Source: Candidatus Sedimenticola endophacoides
GTDB taxonomy: Bacteria; Pseudomonadota; Gammaproteobacteria; Chromatiales; Chromatiaceae
DNA: 38,887 nt
Reading direction: 5' to 3'
Assembly: GCA_003062205.1 (NCBI GenBank)
Contig: PQCP01000119.1
Span: forward strand, 1-38,887
Under the pieces are notes generated by a model. It searched no databases, was not told where the DNA came from, and was given only the letters and a program-made list of their open reading frames with translations. The position numbers and the translations under genes are program-made. Below are positions 20,590 through 29,955 of the stretch, one piece after another (position 1 is the first letter of the stretch; the number at the start of each line of letters is the position of its first letter).

Positions 20590-22884
20590 TCAGAAGGCGG
20601 TGCCAAAGGTGAATTGAAAGATCTCCGTCTCATCGCCGCTCTTTTCATTCAGCGGCATACTCAGGCTGGCCCCGAGCGGACCCATGGGGGAGAGCCAGAA
20701 GAAGGAGAGCCCGGTAGAGTAGCGCAGGCCGTCAAAATCGATATCCGCGCCGCCCGCCGTGTCGAACACGCCGCCGGCATCGAGGAACACGCCCAGGCGC
20801 ACCGAGCGGTCCACCATCTTGAACGGAGCCGGGAAGAACAGCTCCGCGCCACCGGCCAGGCGCACGTTGCCGCCCAGCGGATCGTTGGCGCTGTCCCTGG
20901 GCCCCAGGCTGTAGTCCTTGTAGCCCCTCACGCTCTTGGTACCGCCGGCAAAATAGTTCTCCCAGTAAGGGAGGCGGGTGGTGTCGCCGTAGACATCCCC
21001 ATAGCCCAGGTCACCGTTGAGCGCCAGGGTGAAGGTGTCGCTGAGCGGGAAGTAGCGCTTTTGATTGTAGGCCAGTTTGTAGTACTCCAGGTCACTGCCC
21101 GGCACGGTGATATCGGCGGAGAAGCTCTGGCGCGCCCCCTTGGTCGGCAGCAGCGCCGAGTCGCGGGAGTCCCTCACCCAACTGCTCCCCAGCTTGAAAT
21201 CCAGGAAGGAGTCGCCGTTGTCGGTGGCGAAGGCGGCGATCTCGGTAGAGGGCGAGGCACCCAATTTGTAATCGGTCCCCACCAGATCAAGGGTGAAGTT
21301 GACCCGGTCGGTCTCGGTGATCGGAACGCCGAAATTGATCCCCGCCGTGGTTGTATCGGTCAGGTAGTTGGCGGTATCGACTTCGTCGAAATCGGTTTTC
21401 CGGTAACTGAGGTTGAAGCCCCGGCTGACGCCGTCCAGGGTGTAGTAGGGGTTGGTATAACCGAAACGGTAATAGGTGTTGGAGTCGCTGTTGTCGAAGG
21501 CGACACTGACCCGCTTGCCGGTCCCCAGGAAGTTGTTCTGGGTCAAGCTGGTGCTGAAGATGAAGCCCGCCGACTGGGAAAACCCAAGGCCCGCGGTCAA
21601 CTGCCCCATCGGCTTCTCGACCACCTTGAAGTTGACATCGACCTGATCGGTGGAGCCCGGAACCGCCGGGGTCTCGACATTCACCTCGTCGAAATAGCCC
21701 AGGCGCTGGAGGCGCTCCTTGGAGCGGGTCACCGCATCGGTGGAGAACCACCCCGCCTCCATCTGCCGCATCTCGCGGCGCAACACCTCGTCGCGGGTCT
21801 GGCTGTTGCCGCGGACGTTGATGCGCCGCACATAGACGCGCTTACCGGGATCGACGAAATAGGTGATCGCCACCTGGCGGTTCTCCTCATCGATCTCGGG
21901 GATGCTGTTGACGTTGGCGAAGGCATAACCGTTGTTGCCCAGCAACTGGGTCACCCGCTCGGCGCTGCCGATCACCACCTTGCGCGAAAAGACTTCGCCG
22001 CGGCGCAGGCGGATCATGGGGAAGATCTCCTCCTTCTCCACCACCAGTTCGCCGGCGAGCTTGATATCACTGATGGTATAGACCTCTCCCTCGGTCAGGT
22101 TGACCGTGACGTAGATATCCTTTTTATCGGGGGTGATGGATACCTGGGTCGAGTCGATCTTGAAGTTGAGGTAGCCGCGATCGAGGTAGTAGGTGCGCAG
22201 CCGTTCCAGGTCGCCACCGAGCTTCTCGCGTGAATACTGGTCGTCCTTGGTGAATGATGAGAGGTAGCCGGTGGTGCTCAAGGTGAACTCATCCAGCAGA
22301 TCCTCCTCCTCGAAGGAGTCGTTGCCGATGAGATTGATCTTCTTGATACGGGCGCTCACCCCTTCCGAGATATCGATATTGACCGCGACACGGTTGCGCT
22401 CCAGGGGCGTCACGGTCGATTCGAGCCGGACCCCGTACTTGCCCTGGCTGAAGTACTGCCGCTGTAGCTCCTGCTCGATCTTGTCCAGGATCGAGCGGTT
22501 GAATACCCGCCCCTCGGCCAGGCCGATGTCCTTCAGGGCCAACAGCAGATTCTCGCTCTCGATCGATTTGTTACCCTCGATCTCGATCTTGGCGATAGCG
22601 GGCCGTTCGCTGACGAAGACGATCAGCACCTCCTCCTCGCGCTCCAGGCGCACATCCTGGAAAAAGCCCGTCTTGAACAGTTCGCGGATGATCGATGAGG
22701 TCTCGGACGCCTCGATCCGCTGCCCGATTTTCACCGGAAGATAGTTGAACACCGTGCCCGGAGAGATCCGCTGTAGTCCCTCCACGCGGATATCCTTGAC
22801 GACGAACGTCTCGGCCATCACCGGCAGGGGCCCGAGGGCCAACAGCAACAGCGCGTATCTGACAAATTTCAGAAAAAGACTCAT
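20590..22884 (-). CDS. bamA: outer membrane protein assembly factor BamA
   Basis: BamA is the Omp85 core of the BAM complex that inserts beta-barrel proteins into the outer membrane. The 764-residue product begins with a signal peptide (hydrophobic YALLLLALGPL, cut after VMA). Five POTRA domains follow (about 22-420), then a C-terminal 16-strand barrel ending in Phe (FQFTFGTAF). The conserved loop-6 motif is KSVRGY, a VRGY variant of the usual VRGF. Only a weak AAGAA precedes the ATG. A TATAAT hexamer lies 11 bases upstream of the ATG, too close for a normal leader. In the standard order rseP should directly precede it; here a 300-bp repeat lies between. Confidence 0.97.
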   Translation of the reverse strand: MSLFLKFVRYALLLLALGPLPVMAETFVVKDIRVEGLQRISPGTVFNYLPVKIGQRIEASETSSIIRELFKTGFFQDVRLEREEEVLIVFVSERPAIAKIEIEGNKSIESENLLLALKDIGLAEGRVFNRSILDKIEQELQRQYFSQGKYGVRLESTVTPLERNRVAVNIDISEGVSARIKKINLIGNDSFEEEDLLDEFTLSTTGYLSSFTKDDQYSREKLGGDLERLRTYYLDRGYLNFKIDSTQVSITPDKKDIYVTVNLTEGEVYTISDIKLAGELVVEKEEIFPMIRLRRGEVFSRKVVIGSAERVTQLLGNNGYAFANVNSIPEIDEENRQVAITYFVDPGKRVYVRRINVRGNSQTRDEVLRREMRQMEAGWFSTDAVTRSKERLQRLGYFDEVNVETPAVPGSTDQVDVNFKVVEKPMGQLTAGLGFSQSAGFIFSTSLTQNNFLGTGKRVSVAFDNSDSNTYYRFGYTNPYYTLDGVSRGFNLSYRKTDFDEVDTANYLTDTTTAGINFGVPITETDRVNFTLDLVGTDYKLGASPSTEIAAFATDNGDSFLDFKLGSSWVRDSRDSALLPTKGARQSFSADITVPGSDLEYYKLAYNQKRYFPLSDTFTLALNGDLGYGDVYGDTTRLPYWENYFAGGTKSVRGYKDYSLGPRDSANDPLGGNVRLAGGAELFFPAPFKMVDRSVRLGVFLDAGGVFDTAGGADIDFDGLRYSTGLSFFWLSPMGPLGASLSMPLNEKSGDETEIFQFTFGTAF

Positions 22885-22924
22885 TTCTTAATTATATCTT
22901 GCTGATTTTATTGATATATGAGAC

Positions 22925-23224
22925 CAAGAGTGTCGCTACCTCGTGAAAGATTTTGGGACATCCCAGTCCCCAAAATCGACTCGCCAACGCGACAGCCGTT
23001 ACTGCCCCGACCGTCCTGCGCTCATCACGACTCCGTCCCGCACATTGCAGCAAAGCTGCTCGTGCGCAACTCCGTCATGATGACCACAATGACTCTACGG
23101 CGTGTCGAATGCGCTATTTGTATGCCCTACGTCACTCCCTATCGGTCGTAACTGCGGCCATACAACCGCGCCTACGCCTATCGGGGACTAACCGCCTTCG
23201 CTTCGCTCTCCATGGCGGTTAGCG
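22925..23224 (+). repeat. 300-bp hairpin-ended repeat, copy 2 (between rseP and bamA)
   Basis: This complete copy matches 5005-5304 base for base in inverted orientation. Its left end (CAAGAGTGTCGC) is followed by a 9-bp perfect stem, GATTTTGGG (22949-22957) with CCCAAAATC (22969-22977). Its right end is a second 9-bp perfect stem, CTAACCGCC (23188-23196) with GGCGGTTAG (23214-23222), finishing two bases from the boundary. Smaller internal stems include GCAGC-AAA-GCTGC. No target duplication is seen at its edges. Short frames cross it, but none has protein-like composition. Confidence 0.9.
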
Positions 23225-23345
23225 ATGGAGTCCGCCACCACGCCCCTCCCTTCCCCGTTCCCCGCCAGCAAATTCCCTGCGCCGGGAGCAGCCTATCTTG
23301 TATGGCATTCCGCCGAAGGAATCAAGTATAAAGAATCTTCCGCCG
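23225..23345 (-). promoter_or_regulatory. rseP-bamA intergenic remainder with a weak candidate bamA promoter
   Basis: On the minus strand TTGATT (23325-23320) and TACAAG (23302-23297) are 17 bases apart and could be a weak sigma-70 promoter pointing at bamA. A 5-bp hairpin (ATTCC-TTCGGC-GGAAT) lies within the spacer. No sigma-E type GAACTT/TCTGA pair is visible. The 300-bp repeat lies between this site and the bamA start. Confidence 0.25.
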
Positions 23346-24707
23346 CTAGCCCAGCAGTCTGGCGATATCCACGTAAAAGGCCAGCCCCATGAGCGCCAGC
23401 AGGATCGCGATGCCAACCTTCTGCCCCTGAATCTGCACCGCTTCCGAGACCGGCCCGCCCTTGAGCGCCTCGATCAGGTAGAACAGGAGGTGGCCGCCGT
23501 CCAGGACCGGGATGGGAAGCAGGTTCAACACCCCGAGACTGATGCTCACCAGCGCCAGAAACTTAAGAAAATAGATCGCCCCGTAGCTGGCGCTCTTGCC
23601 GGCGGTCTGGGCGATGGAGATGGGACCACTGAGATTGTCGACGGATGCGCTCCCACTCACCATGCGCCACAGCATCTTCAGCGTGAACAGCGACATGTCG
23701 GCGGTCTTGACGGTGGATCGCCACAAGGCATCGAGCGGTCCGTAGCGCACTTCGACGCGATAGTCGTCAGCATACCCCGGGGGGGCGTAGACCCCGGCGC
23801 CGATCCGCCCGACCCGCTCCTGCCCATTGCGCAATTCACCGATCACCAGGTGCATCTGGCGCACCTCTCCGGTCCGCTCAACCTCCAGGGCCACGCGCCG
23901 GTGGGGGCGTTCACGAATCGAGAGGACCAGCGCCTCCCAGTCCGCCATCGCCACCCCGTCCACGGAGAGTATCCGGTCCCCGCTGCGCAGCCCCGCCAGG
24001 TCCGCGGCCTCGCCGGGGACGATCTCCCCCAGCACCGGTGGCAACACCGGGCGCTTGAGCTTCAGCCCCAGCCCCCGAAACAGCGCCCCCCCCTCGCCCA
24101 GCTCCACCAGCTTGCGCCCTGGCAGCAGCAGTGTCTGCGCGGTGCCGTGCTCCGAACGTACCCGCACCGGCATCTGGCTGTCGGCATCGGCCTCCAGCAT
24201 CAGGGCGAAGTAGACCGCCTCCATGGTGGGGGTCTCGCTCCCCGCCACGGCGACGATCCGGTCTCCGGCCCGAAATCCCGCCTGCTCCGCCACCGAACCG
24301 GCGGCCACCTCGCCGATCAGCGGGCGCGTACCGCTATCACCGACCACCAGGACCACCCAGAAGGCGAGGATAGCGAACAGGAAATTGAACAGTGGCCCGG
24401 CGGCGACCACGGCGAAGCGGACGCCCAACGGCTTGCGGTTGAAGGCCTGCTCCAGCTCCGCCTCCGGCACCTCGCCCTCGCGCTCGTCGAGCATCTTCAC
24501 ATAGCCGCCGAGGGGTATGGCGGCCACCACATACTCGGTGCCGTCACGCCCGACCCGGCGCCACAGGCTGCGCCCGAAGCCGATGGAGAAGCGCAGCACC
24601 CGGACCCCGCTCTTTTTGGCCACCCAGAAGTGGCCGAACTCGTGCACCGCGATGAGGATGCCGAGGGCGACGATGAAGGATGTCAGTGTGAAGAAAAAAC
24701 CGTCCAT
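23346..24707 (-). CDS. rseP: site-2 protease RseP
   Basis: RseP is the inner-membrane zinc protease that cleaves the anti-sigma factor RseA within the membrane, releasing sigma-E during envelope stress. The 453 residues contain HEFGH at 22-26 in the first membrane segment, as in E. coli. Two periplasmic PDZ domains follow (about 120-190 and 210-290; AGFRAGDRIVAVAG and AGLRSGDRILSVDG). The second zinc motif, LLPIPVLDGGHLLFYLIEAL, precedes a final membrane helix. The start is ATG 24707, 9 bases after the dxr stop. Its 3' neighbour would normally be bamA. Confidence 0.97.
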   Translation of the reverse strand: MDGFFFTLTSFIVALGILIAVHEFGHFWVAKKSGVRVLRFSIGFGRSLWRRVGRDGTEYVVAAIPLGGYVKMLDEREGEVPEAELEQAFNRKPLGVRFAVVAAGPLFNFLFAILAFWVVLVVGDSGTRPLIGEVAAGSVAEQAGFRAGDRIVAVAGSETPTMEAVYFALMLEADADSQMPVRVRSEHGTAQTLLLPGRKLVELGEGGALFRGLGLKLKRPVLPPVLGEIVPGEAADLAGLRSGDRILSVDGVAMADWEALVLSIRERPHRRVALEVERTGEVRQMHLVIGELRNGQERVGRIGAGVYAPPGYADDYRVEVRYGPLDALWRSTVKTADMSLFTLKMLWRMVSGSASVDNLSGPISIAQTAGKSASYGAIYFLKFLALVSISLGVLNLLPIPVLDGGHLLFYLIEALKGGPVSEAVQIQGQKVGIAILLALMGLAFYVDIARLLG

Positions 24708-24716
24708 ATCGAGTCG

Positions 24717-25895
24717 TCAGACCAATTTCCGCGCCTTTTGTTCAGCCAGGGCGCGCGCCTCGCGATCGGCCTCCAGCAGTGTCTCCAGGCTGTCGGCGGC
24801 AACCGGGGTGAGGTCGTTCAGGACCGCCTCGATGAGCGCCGGGATGGCATCGAAGCCGATGTGCTCCTCCAGGAACGCGGCAACCGCCACCTCATTGGCC
24901 GCGTTGAGAAGCGCCGGCGCGGTTCCCCCCGCCGTGATCGCCTGGGAGGCGAGCGACAGGCAGGGGAAACGGCGCGGATCAGGCGGCTCGAAATCGAGCC
25001 GCGCCACCTCGAACAGGTCCAGCCCGGAGACCCCCGAGGTGATGCGCTCGGGCCAGGCCATGGCGTGGGCGATAGGGGTGCGCATATCGGGGTGACCGAG
25101 CTGTGCCAGCACCGAACCATCGACGTACTGCACCATGGAGTGGATGACGCTCTGGGGATGGACCACCACCTGGACCCGCTCCGGGGTGGTATGAAACAGC
25201 CAGCACGCCTCGATCAGTTCCAGTCCCTTGTTCATCATGGTCGCGGAATCGACCGAGATCTTGCGTCCCATGCTCCAGTTGGGATGCGCGCAGGCCTGCT
25301 CCGGCGTAACCCGGCTCAGACGCTCCAGGGGCAACTGCCGGAATGGGCCGCCCGAGGCGGTAAGCAGGATCCTCTCGACCCCTACCCGCGCAAAACCACG
25401 GCGGTAGTCGTGGGGCATGCACTGAAAGATCGCGTTGTGTTCGCTGTCGATGGGCAGGATCAGGGCATTGTTGCGATCGGCCTCCTGCATGAACAGCTGC
25501 CCCGCGACCACCAGGGCCTCCTTGTTGGCCAACAGGATACGCTTGCCCGCGCGCACCGCGGCCAGGGTTGGCAGCAGTCCCGCCGCGCCGACGATCGCCG
25601 CCATCACAAACTGCACCTCGGCCAGGGCGGCCACGCTCTCCAGCCCCTCGACGCCCGACAACACCTCGGTGGGGCAGGCCACCTGCGCGAGGCGCCGCGC
25701 CAGTTCGCGGGCACACTCCGCATCGGCCATCACCGCGTAGCGGGGTTGAAACTGCCGGCACTGGGCAAACAGCTTCCCGACATCCCGGTTGGCGGTCAGC
25801 GCCACCACCCGGAAACGCCGCGGGTGCCTGGCGGCCACATCCAGCGTGCTGACCCCGATGGAGCCGGTTGAGCCCAGCACCGTCAAACCGATCAT
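24717..25895 (-). CDS. dxr: 1-deoxy-D-xylulose 5-phosphate reductoisomerase
   Basis: DXR (IspC) makes 2-C-methyl-D-erythritol 4-phosphate with NADPH, the committed step of the MEP isoprenoid pathway, which feeds UppS upstream. The 392-residue product has the NADPH motif [14 protein letters not shown] at the N-terminus and the metal and substrate region [11 protein letters not shown]. The family segments [13 protein letters not shown] and [20 protein letters not shown] are also present. Its ATG overlaps the cdsA stop (ATGA). Confidence 0.97.
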   Translation of the reverse strand: MIGLTVLGSTGSIGVSTLDVAARHPRRFRVVALTANRDVGKLFAQCRQFQPRYAVMADAECARELARRLAQVACPTEVLSGVEGLESVAALAEVQFVMAAIVGAAGLLPTLAAVRAGKRILLANKEALVVAGQLFMQEADRNNALILPIDSEHNAIFQCMPHDYRRGFARVGVERILLTASGGPFRQLPLERLSRVTPEQACAHPNWSMGRKISVDSATMMNKGLELIEACWLFHTTPERVQVVVHPQSVIHSMVQYVDGSVLAQLGHPDMRTPIAHAMAWPERITSGVSGLDLFEVARLDFEPPDPRRFPCLSLASQAITAGGTAPALLNAANEVAVAAFLEEHIGFDAIPALIEAVLNDLTPVAADSLETLLEADREARALAEQKARKLV

Positions 25896-26719
25896 TGCAG
25901 CCGCTCCAGGAGCATCAGACCGAAGGCGAAGACGGGTGCCACGGCGGTCAGACTGTCGATCCGGTCAAGCACGCCGCCGTGACCGGGCAACAGGTTGCCG
26001 CTATCCTTGATTCCGGCCTGGCGCTTGAGCAGGCTCTCGAACAGATCCCCCACCACCGATACCGCGCAGACGATCAGACAAAACAGGATCAGCACCGGCG
26101 CGGAGGCGATCTCCGGGGCGTACCAGGCGAGCAGCGCACCCCACAGGGCGGCCCCGGCGAGGGCGCCATAGACCCCTTCGATGCTCTTCCCGGGGCTGAT
26201 GGCCGGGGCCAGTTTGCGCCGCCCCCAGCGGCGCCCTGCGAAATAGGCCCCGCTGTCGGCCACCCAGGTCAGGGTCAGGGCGAACAGCAGCAGCACCGGC
26301 CCCTTGTCGCCGGAGCCGTGCAGCGCCACCAGCGCCGCCCAGCAGGTGACGAGGATAAATACGCCGAGCAGGGATTTCCCCAGCCTGCCAAGCGGCAGGC
26401 GCAGATCCGGCCGGGTGCGGATGCGCGCCATCAGCAGTGTCAGCAACAACCACCAGAGCGATGCCAGGCCCAGCATCCAGAGCGCCAGGGAGGGGTGCCG
26501 CAACGCCCCGTATCCGCCGATCAGCCCGAGGGTCAGCACCAGGTAGAATGCGACACGCCAGGCCACCCCCTCCAGTCCGGCCAGGGTGGTCCACTCACGG
26601 GCGGCCAGCAGGACCACGGCACACAGCGCCACCGCCAGCGACGGCGTAGAGAGCTCAAGGACTCCGAGCAGAACCACCGGAATGAGTACCAGTGCTGTAA
26701 TCAAACGGTGCAGGAGCAT
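25892..26719 (-). CDS. cdsA: phosphatidate cytidylyltransferase (CDP-DAG synthase)
   Basis: CdsA makes CDP-diacylglycerol from CTP and phosphatidic acid for all phospholipids. The 275-residue product is a multi-pass membrane protein with about eight hydrophobic segments. The signature lies near the C-terminus: [20 protein letters not shown], followed by [17 protein letters not shown] chose ATG 26719 ([14 protein letters not shown]), which has GAGGAGG just upstream; the longer open frame to 26929 lies antiphase to uppS and is not coding. The gap to uppS is 13 bases. Confidence 0.96.
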   Translation of the reverse strand: MLLHRLITALVLIPVVLLGVLELSTPSLAVALCAVVLLAAREWTTLAGLEGVAWRVAFYLVLTLGLIGGYGALRHPSLALWMLGLASLWWLLLTLLMARIRTRPDLRLPLGRLGKSLLGVFILVTCWAALVALHGSGDKGPVLLLFALTLTWVADSGAYFAGRRWGRRKLAPAISPGKSIEGVYGALAGAALWGALLAWYAPEIASAPVLILFCLIVCAVSVVGDLFESLLKRQAGIKDSGNLLPGHGGVLDRIDSLTAVAPVFAFGLMLLERLQ

Positions 26720-26732
26720 GCCCCCTCCTCGG

Positions 26733-27485
26733 TTAGCGATCCCCTGAGCCCAGCCTTTCACCCATAAGCTGCTCCCCGGTCCGGCCGAAACGCCGCTGCC
26801 GCCCGTCGAACCAGCGCAGTGCCTCCATGAAGGCCGGTTGGTCGAAATCGGGCCACAGCCGATCGGTGAAATAGAGCTCGGCGTAGGCTGTCTGCCAGAG
26901 GATGAAGTTGCTGATCCGCCGCTCCCCACCGGTACGGATCATCAGATCCGGGTCGGGGAGATCGGCGAACGCCAGGGCGGAGGCGATCCGCGTCTCGTCG
27001 ATGTCGGCGGCGCGGAGTTCACCCGCCTCGACGCGCCGGGCGAGTTGACCGACCGCCTGGGTGATATCCCAGCGCCCGCCATAATTCGCGGCGATCTGCA
27101 GAATCAGCCCTGTACAACCGGCGGTGGCCGTCTCCGCCTCCGCGATCTTGCGCTGCATTTTTCCGGAAAAGGCTTCCCGCTCGCCGATGATGCGCAGCCG
27201 TACATCGTTGCGGACCAGGCGCTTCACCTCACCCCGCAGGGCGGTCATGAACAGGTCCATCAGCATCCCCACCTCTTTCTCGGGACGCTTCCAGTTTTCG
27301 CTGCTGAAGGCGAACAGGGTGAGGACCTCGATCCCATGAAGGGCGCACTGTTCGACAGCGGTGCGCACGGAGGCGACACCCGCCTTGTGTCCGGCAGATC
27401 GCGGCAGACCGCGCTGCCGGGCCCAGCGGCCGTTGCCATCCATGATTATGGCCAGATGCCGGGGCAGTTGGGAAAACTCCGTCAT
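26733..27485 (-). CDS. uppS: undecaprenyl diphosphate synthase
   Basis: UppS condenses isopentenyl diphosphates on farnesyl diphosphate in cis to give the C55 carrier lipid for peptidoglycan and O-antigen. The 250-residue product has the catalytic Asp in IIMDGNGRWARQRG (Asp 16). HKAGVASVR, TLFAFSSENWKRP and the C-terminal DPDLMIRTGGERRISNF complete the cis-prenyltransferase pattern. It follows frr closely and precedes cdsA in the standard order. Confidence 0.97.
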   Translation of the reverse strand: MTEFSQLPRHLAIIMDGNGRWARQRGLPRSAGHKAGVASVRTAVEQCALHGIEVLTLFAFSSENWKRPEKEVGMLMDLFMTALRGEVKRLVRNDVRLRIIGEREAFSGKMQRKIAEAETATAGCTGLILQIAANYGGRWDITQAVGQLARRVEAGELRAADIDETRIASALAFADLPDPDLMIRTGGERRISNFILWQTAYAELYFTDRLWPDFDQPAFMEALRWFDGRQRRFGRTGEQLMGERLGSGDR

Positions 27486-27492
27486 CGAGCGA

Positions 27493-28050
27493 TCAGATCG
27501 ACATCAGATCCTTCTCTTTCTCCCCCAGCACACCATCCACTTCCTTGACGTGCTGGTCGGTCAGCTTCTGGATGATCTCCTGCCCGCGCCGTTCGTCATC
27601 CTCGGAGATCAGCTTCTCCTTGACCAGACTCTTGAGCTCGGTGTTGGCATCACGGCGGATATTCCTGATCGCCACCCGGGACTGCTCGGCCTCGGCCCTG
27701 ACCACCCGGATCAGGTCCTTGCGCCGCTCTTCTGTCAAGGGTGGCAGGGGCACCCGGATCACCATCCCCGCGGTATTCGGATTCAACCCCAGATCGGAGT
27801 TCATGATCGCCTTTTCGATCGGCTGAACCATGGTCTTTTCCCAGGGGGTGATGGCCAGGGTTCGGGCATCGTCGACGGTGACATTGGCGACCTGATTCAG
27901 CGGCGTGTCGTTGCCGTAGTAGGAGACTGAGATGTGATCCAGCAGACTGGGATGAGCGCGGCCGGTCCTCACCTTTGCCAGTTCGTGACCCAGGGCATCG
28001 ACACTCTTACCCATGCGTTCAGCAGCGTCTTTCTTGATGTCGTCAATCAT
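27493..28050 (-). CDS. frr: ribosome recycling factor
   Basis: RRF splits post-termination ribosomes together with EF-G. The 185 residues equal the E. coli length. Seen are [59 protein letters not shown] and the C-terminal helix [18 protein letters not shown] chose ATG 28050, which has GGAG upstream and overlaps the end of pyrH by 8 bases. Confidence 0.97.
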   Translation of the reverse strand: MIDDIKKDAAERMGKSVDALGHELAKVRTGRAHPSLLDHISVSYYGNDTPLNQVANVTVDDARTLAITPWEKTMVQPIEKAIMNSDLGLNPNTAGMVIRVPLPPLTEERRKDLIRVVRAEAEQSRVAIRNIRRDANTELKSLVKEKLISEDDERRGQEIIQKLTDQHVKEVDGVLGEKEKDLMSI

Positions 28051-28774
28051 TCGCTTCTCCACTCTCCACCAGAGAGCCCACCTCGCCACCGCGCACCAAC
28101 CGCATCAGCGCGCCCGGCTCATTGATATTCATTACCCGCAGGGGCATGGCGTGGTCGCGGCACAACACAATGGCCGTGGCATCCATCACCTTGAGCCCTT
28201 CAGTCAAGGCCCGATCATAACTCAGGCGGGGATAAAATTCCGCATCCGGTTCCCGCACCGGATCGGCCGCATAGATGCCGTCCACCTTGGTCGCCTTGAT
28301 CAGCAGATCCGCTCCGATCTCAATCGCGCGCAGGCTGGCCGCCGAGTCGGTGGTGAAGAAGGGGTTTCCGGTGCCCGCGGCAAAGAGGGTCACCTCGCCG
28401 TTTTCCAGGTGGCGCAGTGCATCGCGGCGCACATAGAAGTCGCACACCTGATCCATTCGGATCGCCGACAGGGTTCTGGCGGCCACACCGATCTTGCCCA
28501 GTGCATCCTGCATGGCCAGGGAGTTCATCACGGTCGCCAGCATCCCCATGTGATCACCCGACACCCGGTCGATACCGGCGCGCGCAAGCCCCTCGCCGCG
28601 GAAGATATTGCCACCGCCGATCACCACCCCGACCTGTACCCCGGCCTCCACCAGCTCCTTGATATCGCCCGCTACCCGGGCGATGACTGACGGATCGATG
28701 CCGAAGTCGCTGCCCCCCATCAGCGCCTCGCCGCTGAGTTTGAGCAATATGCGCTGACAGACTAACTCCGTCAT
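28043..28774 (-). CDS. pyrH: UMP kinase
   Basis: PyrH phosphorylates UMP to UDP and belongs to the amino acid kinase fold; it is usually hexameric and controlled by GTP and UTP. The 243-residue product has [45 protein letters not shown] and [17 protein letters not shown]. The start is ATG 28774, preceded by GGGGGAT. A 185-base gap and a strong terminator separate it from tsf, so pyrH probably starts its own transcript. No convincing promoter hexamers were found in the gap. Confidence 0.97.
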   Translation of the reverse strand: MTELVCQRILLKLSGEALMGGSDFGIDPSVIARVAGDIKELVEAGVQVGVVIGGGNIFRGEGLARAGIDRVSGDHMGMLATVMNSLAMQDALGKIGVAARTLSAIRMDQVCDFYVRRDALRHLENGEVTLFAAGTGNPFFTTDSAASLRAIEIGADLLIKATKVDGIYAADPVREPDAEFYPRLSYDRALTEGLKVMDATAIVLCRDHAMPLRVMNINEPGALMRLVRGGEVGSLVESGEAND

Positions 28775-28915
28775 GGCGAATCCCCCACTGCGTTTGATTG
28801 GACACGAAAGGCCGGGGCTACCCGGAGGAGCCGTCGCGGCAGGCCACGCTCGTCCTGCCGTCCGATGGCCCGCGCCGATCCACCATCGGCCAGCCTTTGT
28901 ATTGAAGCACCCCAC

Positions 28916-28948
28916 AAAAGACAGACCCCGGTAATCCGGGGTCTGTCT
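28916..28948 (-). terminator. strong terminator behind tsf
   Basis: A 13-bp perfect stem, AGACAGACCCCGG with CCGGGGTCTGTCT, closes an ATTA loop and leads into TTTTG on the minus strand. It lies 12 bases after the tsf stop and should end most rpsB-tsf transcripts before pyrH. The stem is symmetric, but only the minus side has a T-run. Confidence 0.85.
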
Positions 28949-28959
28949 GCTTGATGTGA

Positions 28960-29844
28960 TCAGCCGCGAACCTGGGCCATCACCTCATCGGCGAAATTCT
29001 CCTGCCTCTTCTCGATGCCCTCGCCCACCTCGTAGCGTCTGAAGTTGACGACCTTGGCACCGCTGGCGGCGAGCAGCTTCTCGACGCTCTGATCGGGGTC
29101 TTTGACGAAGGGCTGGCCCAGCAGGGTGATCTCGGAGAGGTACTTGCGCATCCGCCCCTCGATCATCTTCTCCACGATGTTCTCCGGCTTGCCGCTCTCC
29201 AGGGCCTGGGCCTTGAAGATCTCACGCTCCTTCTCCAGCAGATCGGCGGGCACCTGCTCGGCGCCGACACAGACCGGATTGGAGGCGGCCACATGCATGG
29301 CGATGTCCTTGCCCAGATCGGCGTTACCACCCTCCAGGTCGACCACGACACCGATGCGCACGCCATGGTTGTAGCTGTAGAGCTGACCACTGTCCGTGGC
29401 AAAGCGTTCGAAGCGGCGCACGTTCATGTTCTCGCCAATCTTCACGATGAGCGCCTCGCGCGCCATGTTGACTGTGGTGTCCTCTCCATCGTGCAGGGGC
29501 TGCTCAAGCAGCTCCTCGACGCTGGCGGCACTACCATCGAGTGCGCGCTCGGCGACCGCGTTGGCGAATGAGGTAAAGTTTTCGTCCTTGGCCACGAAGT
29601 CGGTCTCGCAGTTCACCTCGACCATGGCGGCCTGCTTGCCATCATCGCTGAATTTGATGACGATGATGCCCTCGGCGGCGATCCGGCCCGCCTTCTTGGC
29701 GGCTTTCGCCTGGCCGGACTTACGCATGTTTTCGATCGCGGCGTCGATGTCGCCGTTGGTTTCAACCAGTGCTTTCTTGCACTCCATCATGCCGGAACCG
29801 GTGCGATCACGCAGCTCCTTAACCAAAGAGGCGGTAATGGCCAT
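28960..29844 (-). CDS. tsf: translation elongation factor Ts
   Basis: EF-Ts exchanges GDP for GTP on EF-Tu. The 294 residues include the N-terminal UBA-like part ([20 protein letters not shown]), the core segment [15 protein letters not shown] and the usual C-terminal subdomain. GAGGA lies 10 bases before ATG 29844. It follows rpsB by 111 bases and the two form the classic operon. Confidence 0.97.
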   Translation of the reverse strand: MAITASLVKELRDRTGSGMMECKKALVETNGDIDAAIENMRKSGQAKAAKKAGRIAAEGIIVIKFSDDGKQAAMVEVNCETDFVAKDENFTSFANAVAERALDGSAASVEELLEQPLHDGEDTTVNMAREALIVKIGENMNVRRFERFATDSGQLYSYNHGVRIGVVVDLEGGNADLGKDIAMHVAASNPVCVGAEQVPADLLEKEREIFKAQALESGKPENIVEKMIEGRMRKYLSEITLLGQPFVKDPDQSVEKLLAASGAKVVNFRRYEVGEGIEKRQENFADEVMAQVRG

Positions 29845-29930
29845 GATTTGATTATCCTCTGTAAAACAATCTTATCGAAATGGATCCGCTCCCGCCCCTG
29901 CGAACGGGCAGCGGAGTGCTGGGGTAGGAC

Positions 29931-29952
29931 GGGCGGCCGAAGGTGGCCGCCC
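29931..29952 (-). other. stable hairpin between rpsB and tsf
   Basis: GGGCGGCC (read from 29952) pairs perfectly with GGCCGCCC across a 6-base loop, directly after the rpsB stop. There is no T-run, so it is more likely a partial attenuator or an mRNA-stabilising hairpin that sets the S2 to EF-Ts ratio than a full terminator. Confidence 0.5.
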
Positions 29953-29955
29953 CCC

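Noticed and set aside
22918-23222. Short proteins of about 77 and 89 residues encoded in the 300-bp repeat
   Set aside because: Frames run in several phases on both strands without protein-like composition; the identical frames at copy 1 only reflect DNA identity.
22925-23224. Group II or group I intron as an explanation of the repeat
   Set aside because: No domain V-like hairpin, no clear GUGYG start, too short, and at copy 1 the flanking reading frame does not resume.
23298-25871. 857-codon open frame on the plus strand opposite rseP and dxr
   Set aside because: It is antisense to two certain genes, is rich in His, Gln, Arg and Pro, and has no recognisable motif; GC-rich codon bias creates such frames. 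The same holds for long plus-strand frames opposite the RNB gene (670-2364), dnaE (13398-14864) and bamA (20536-22233).
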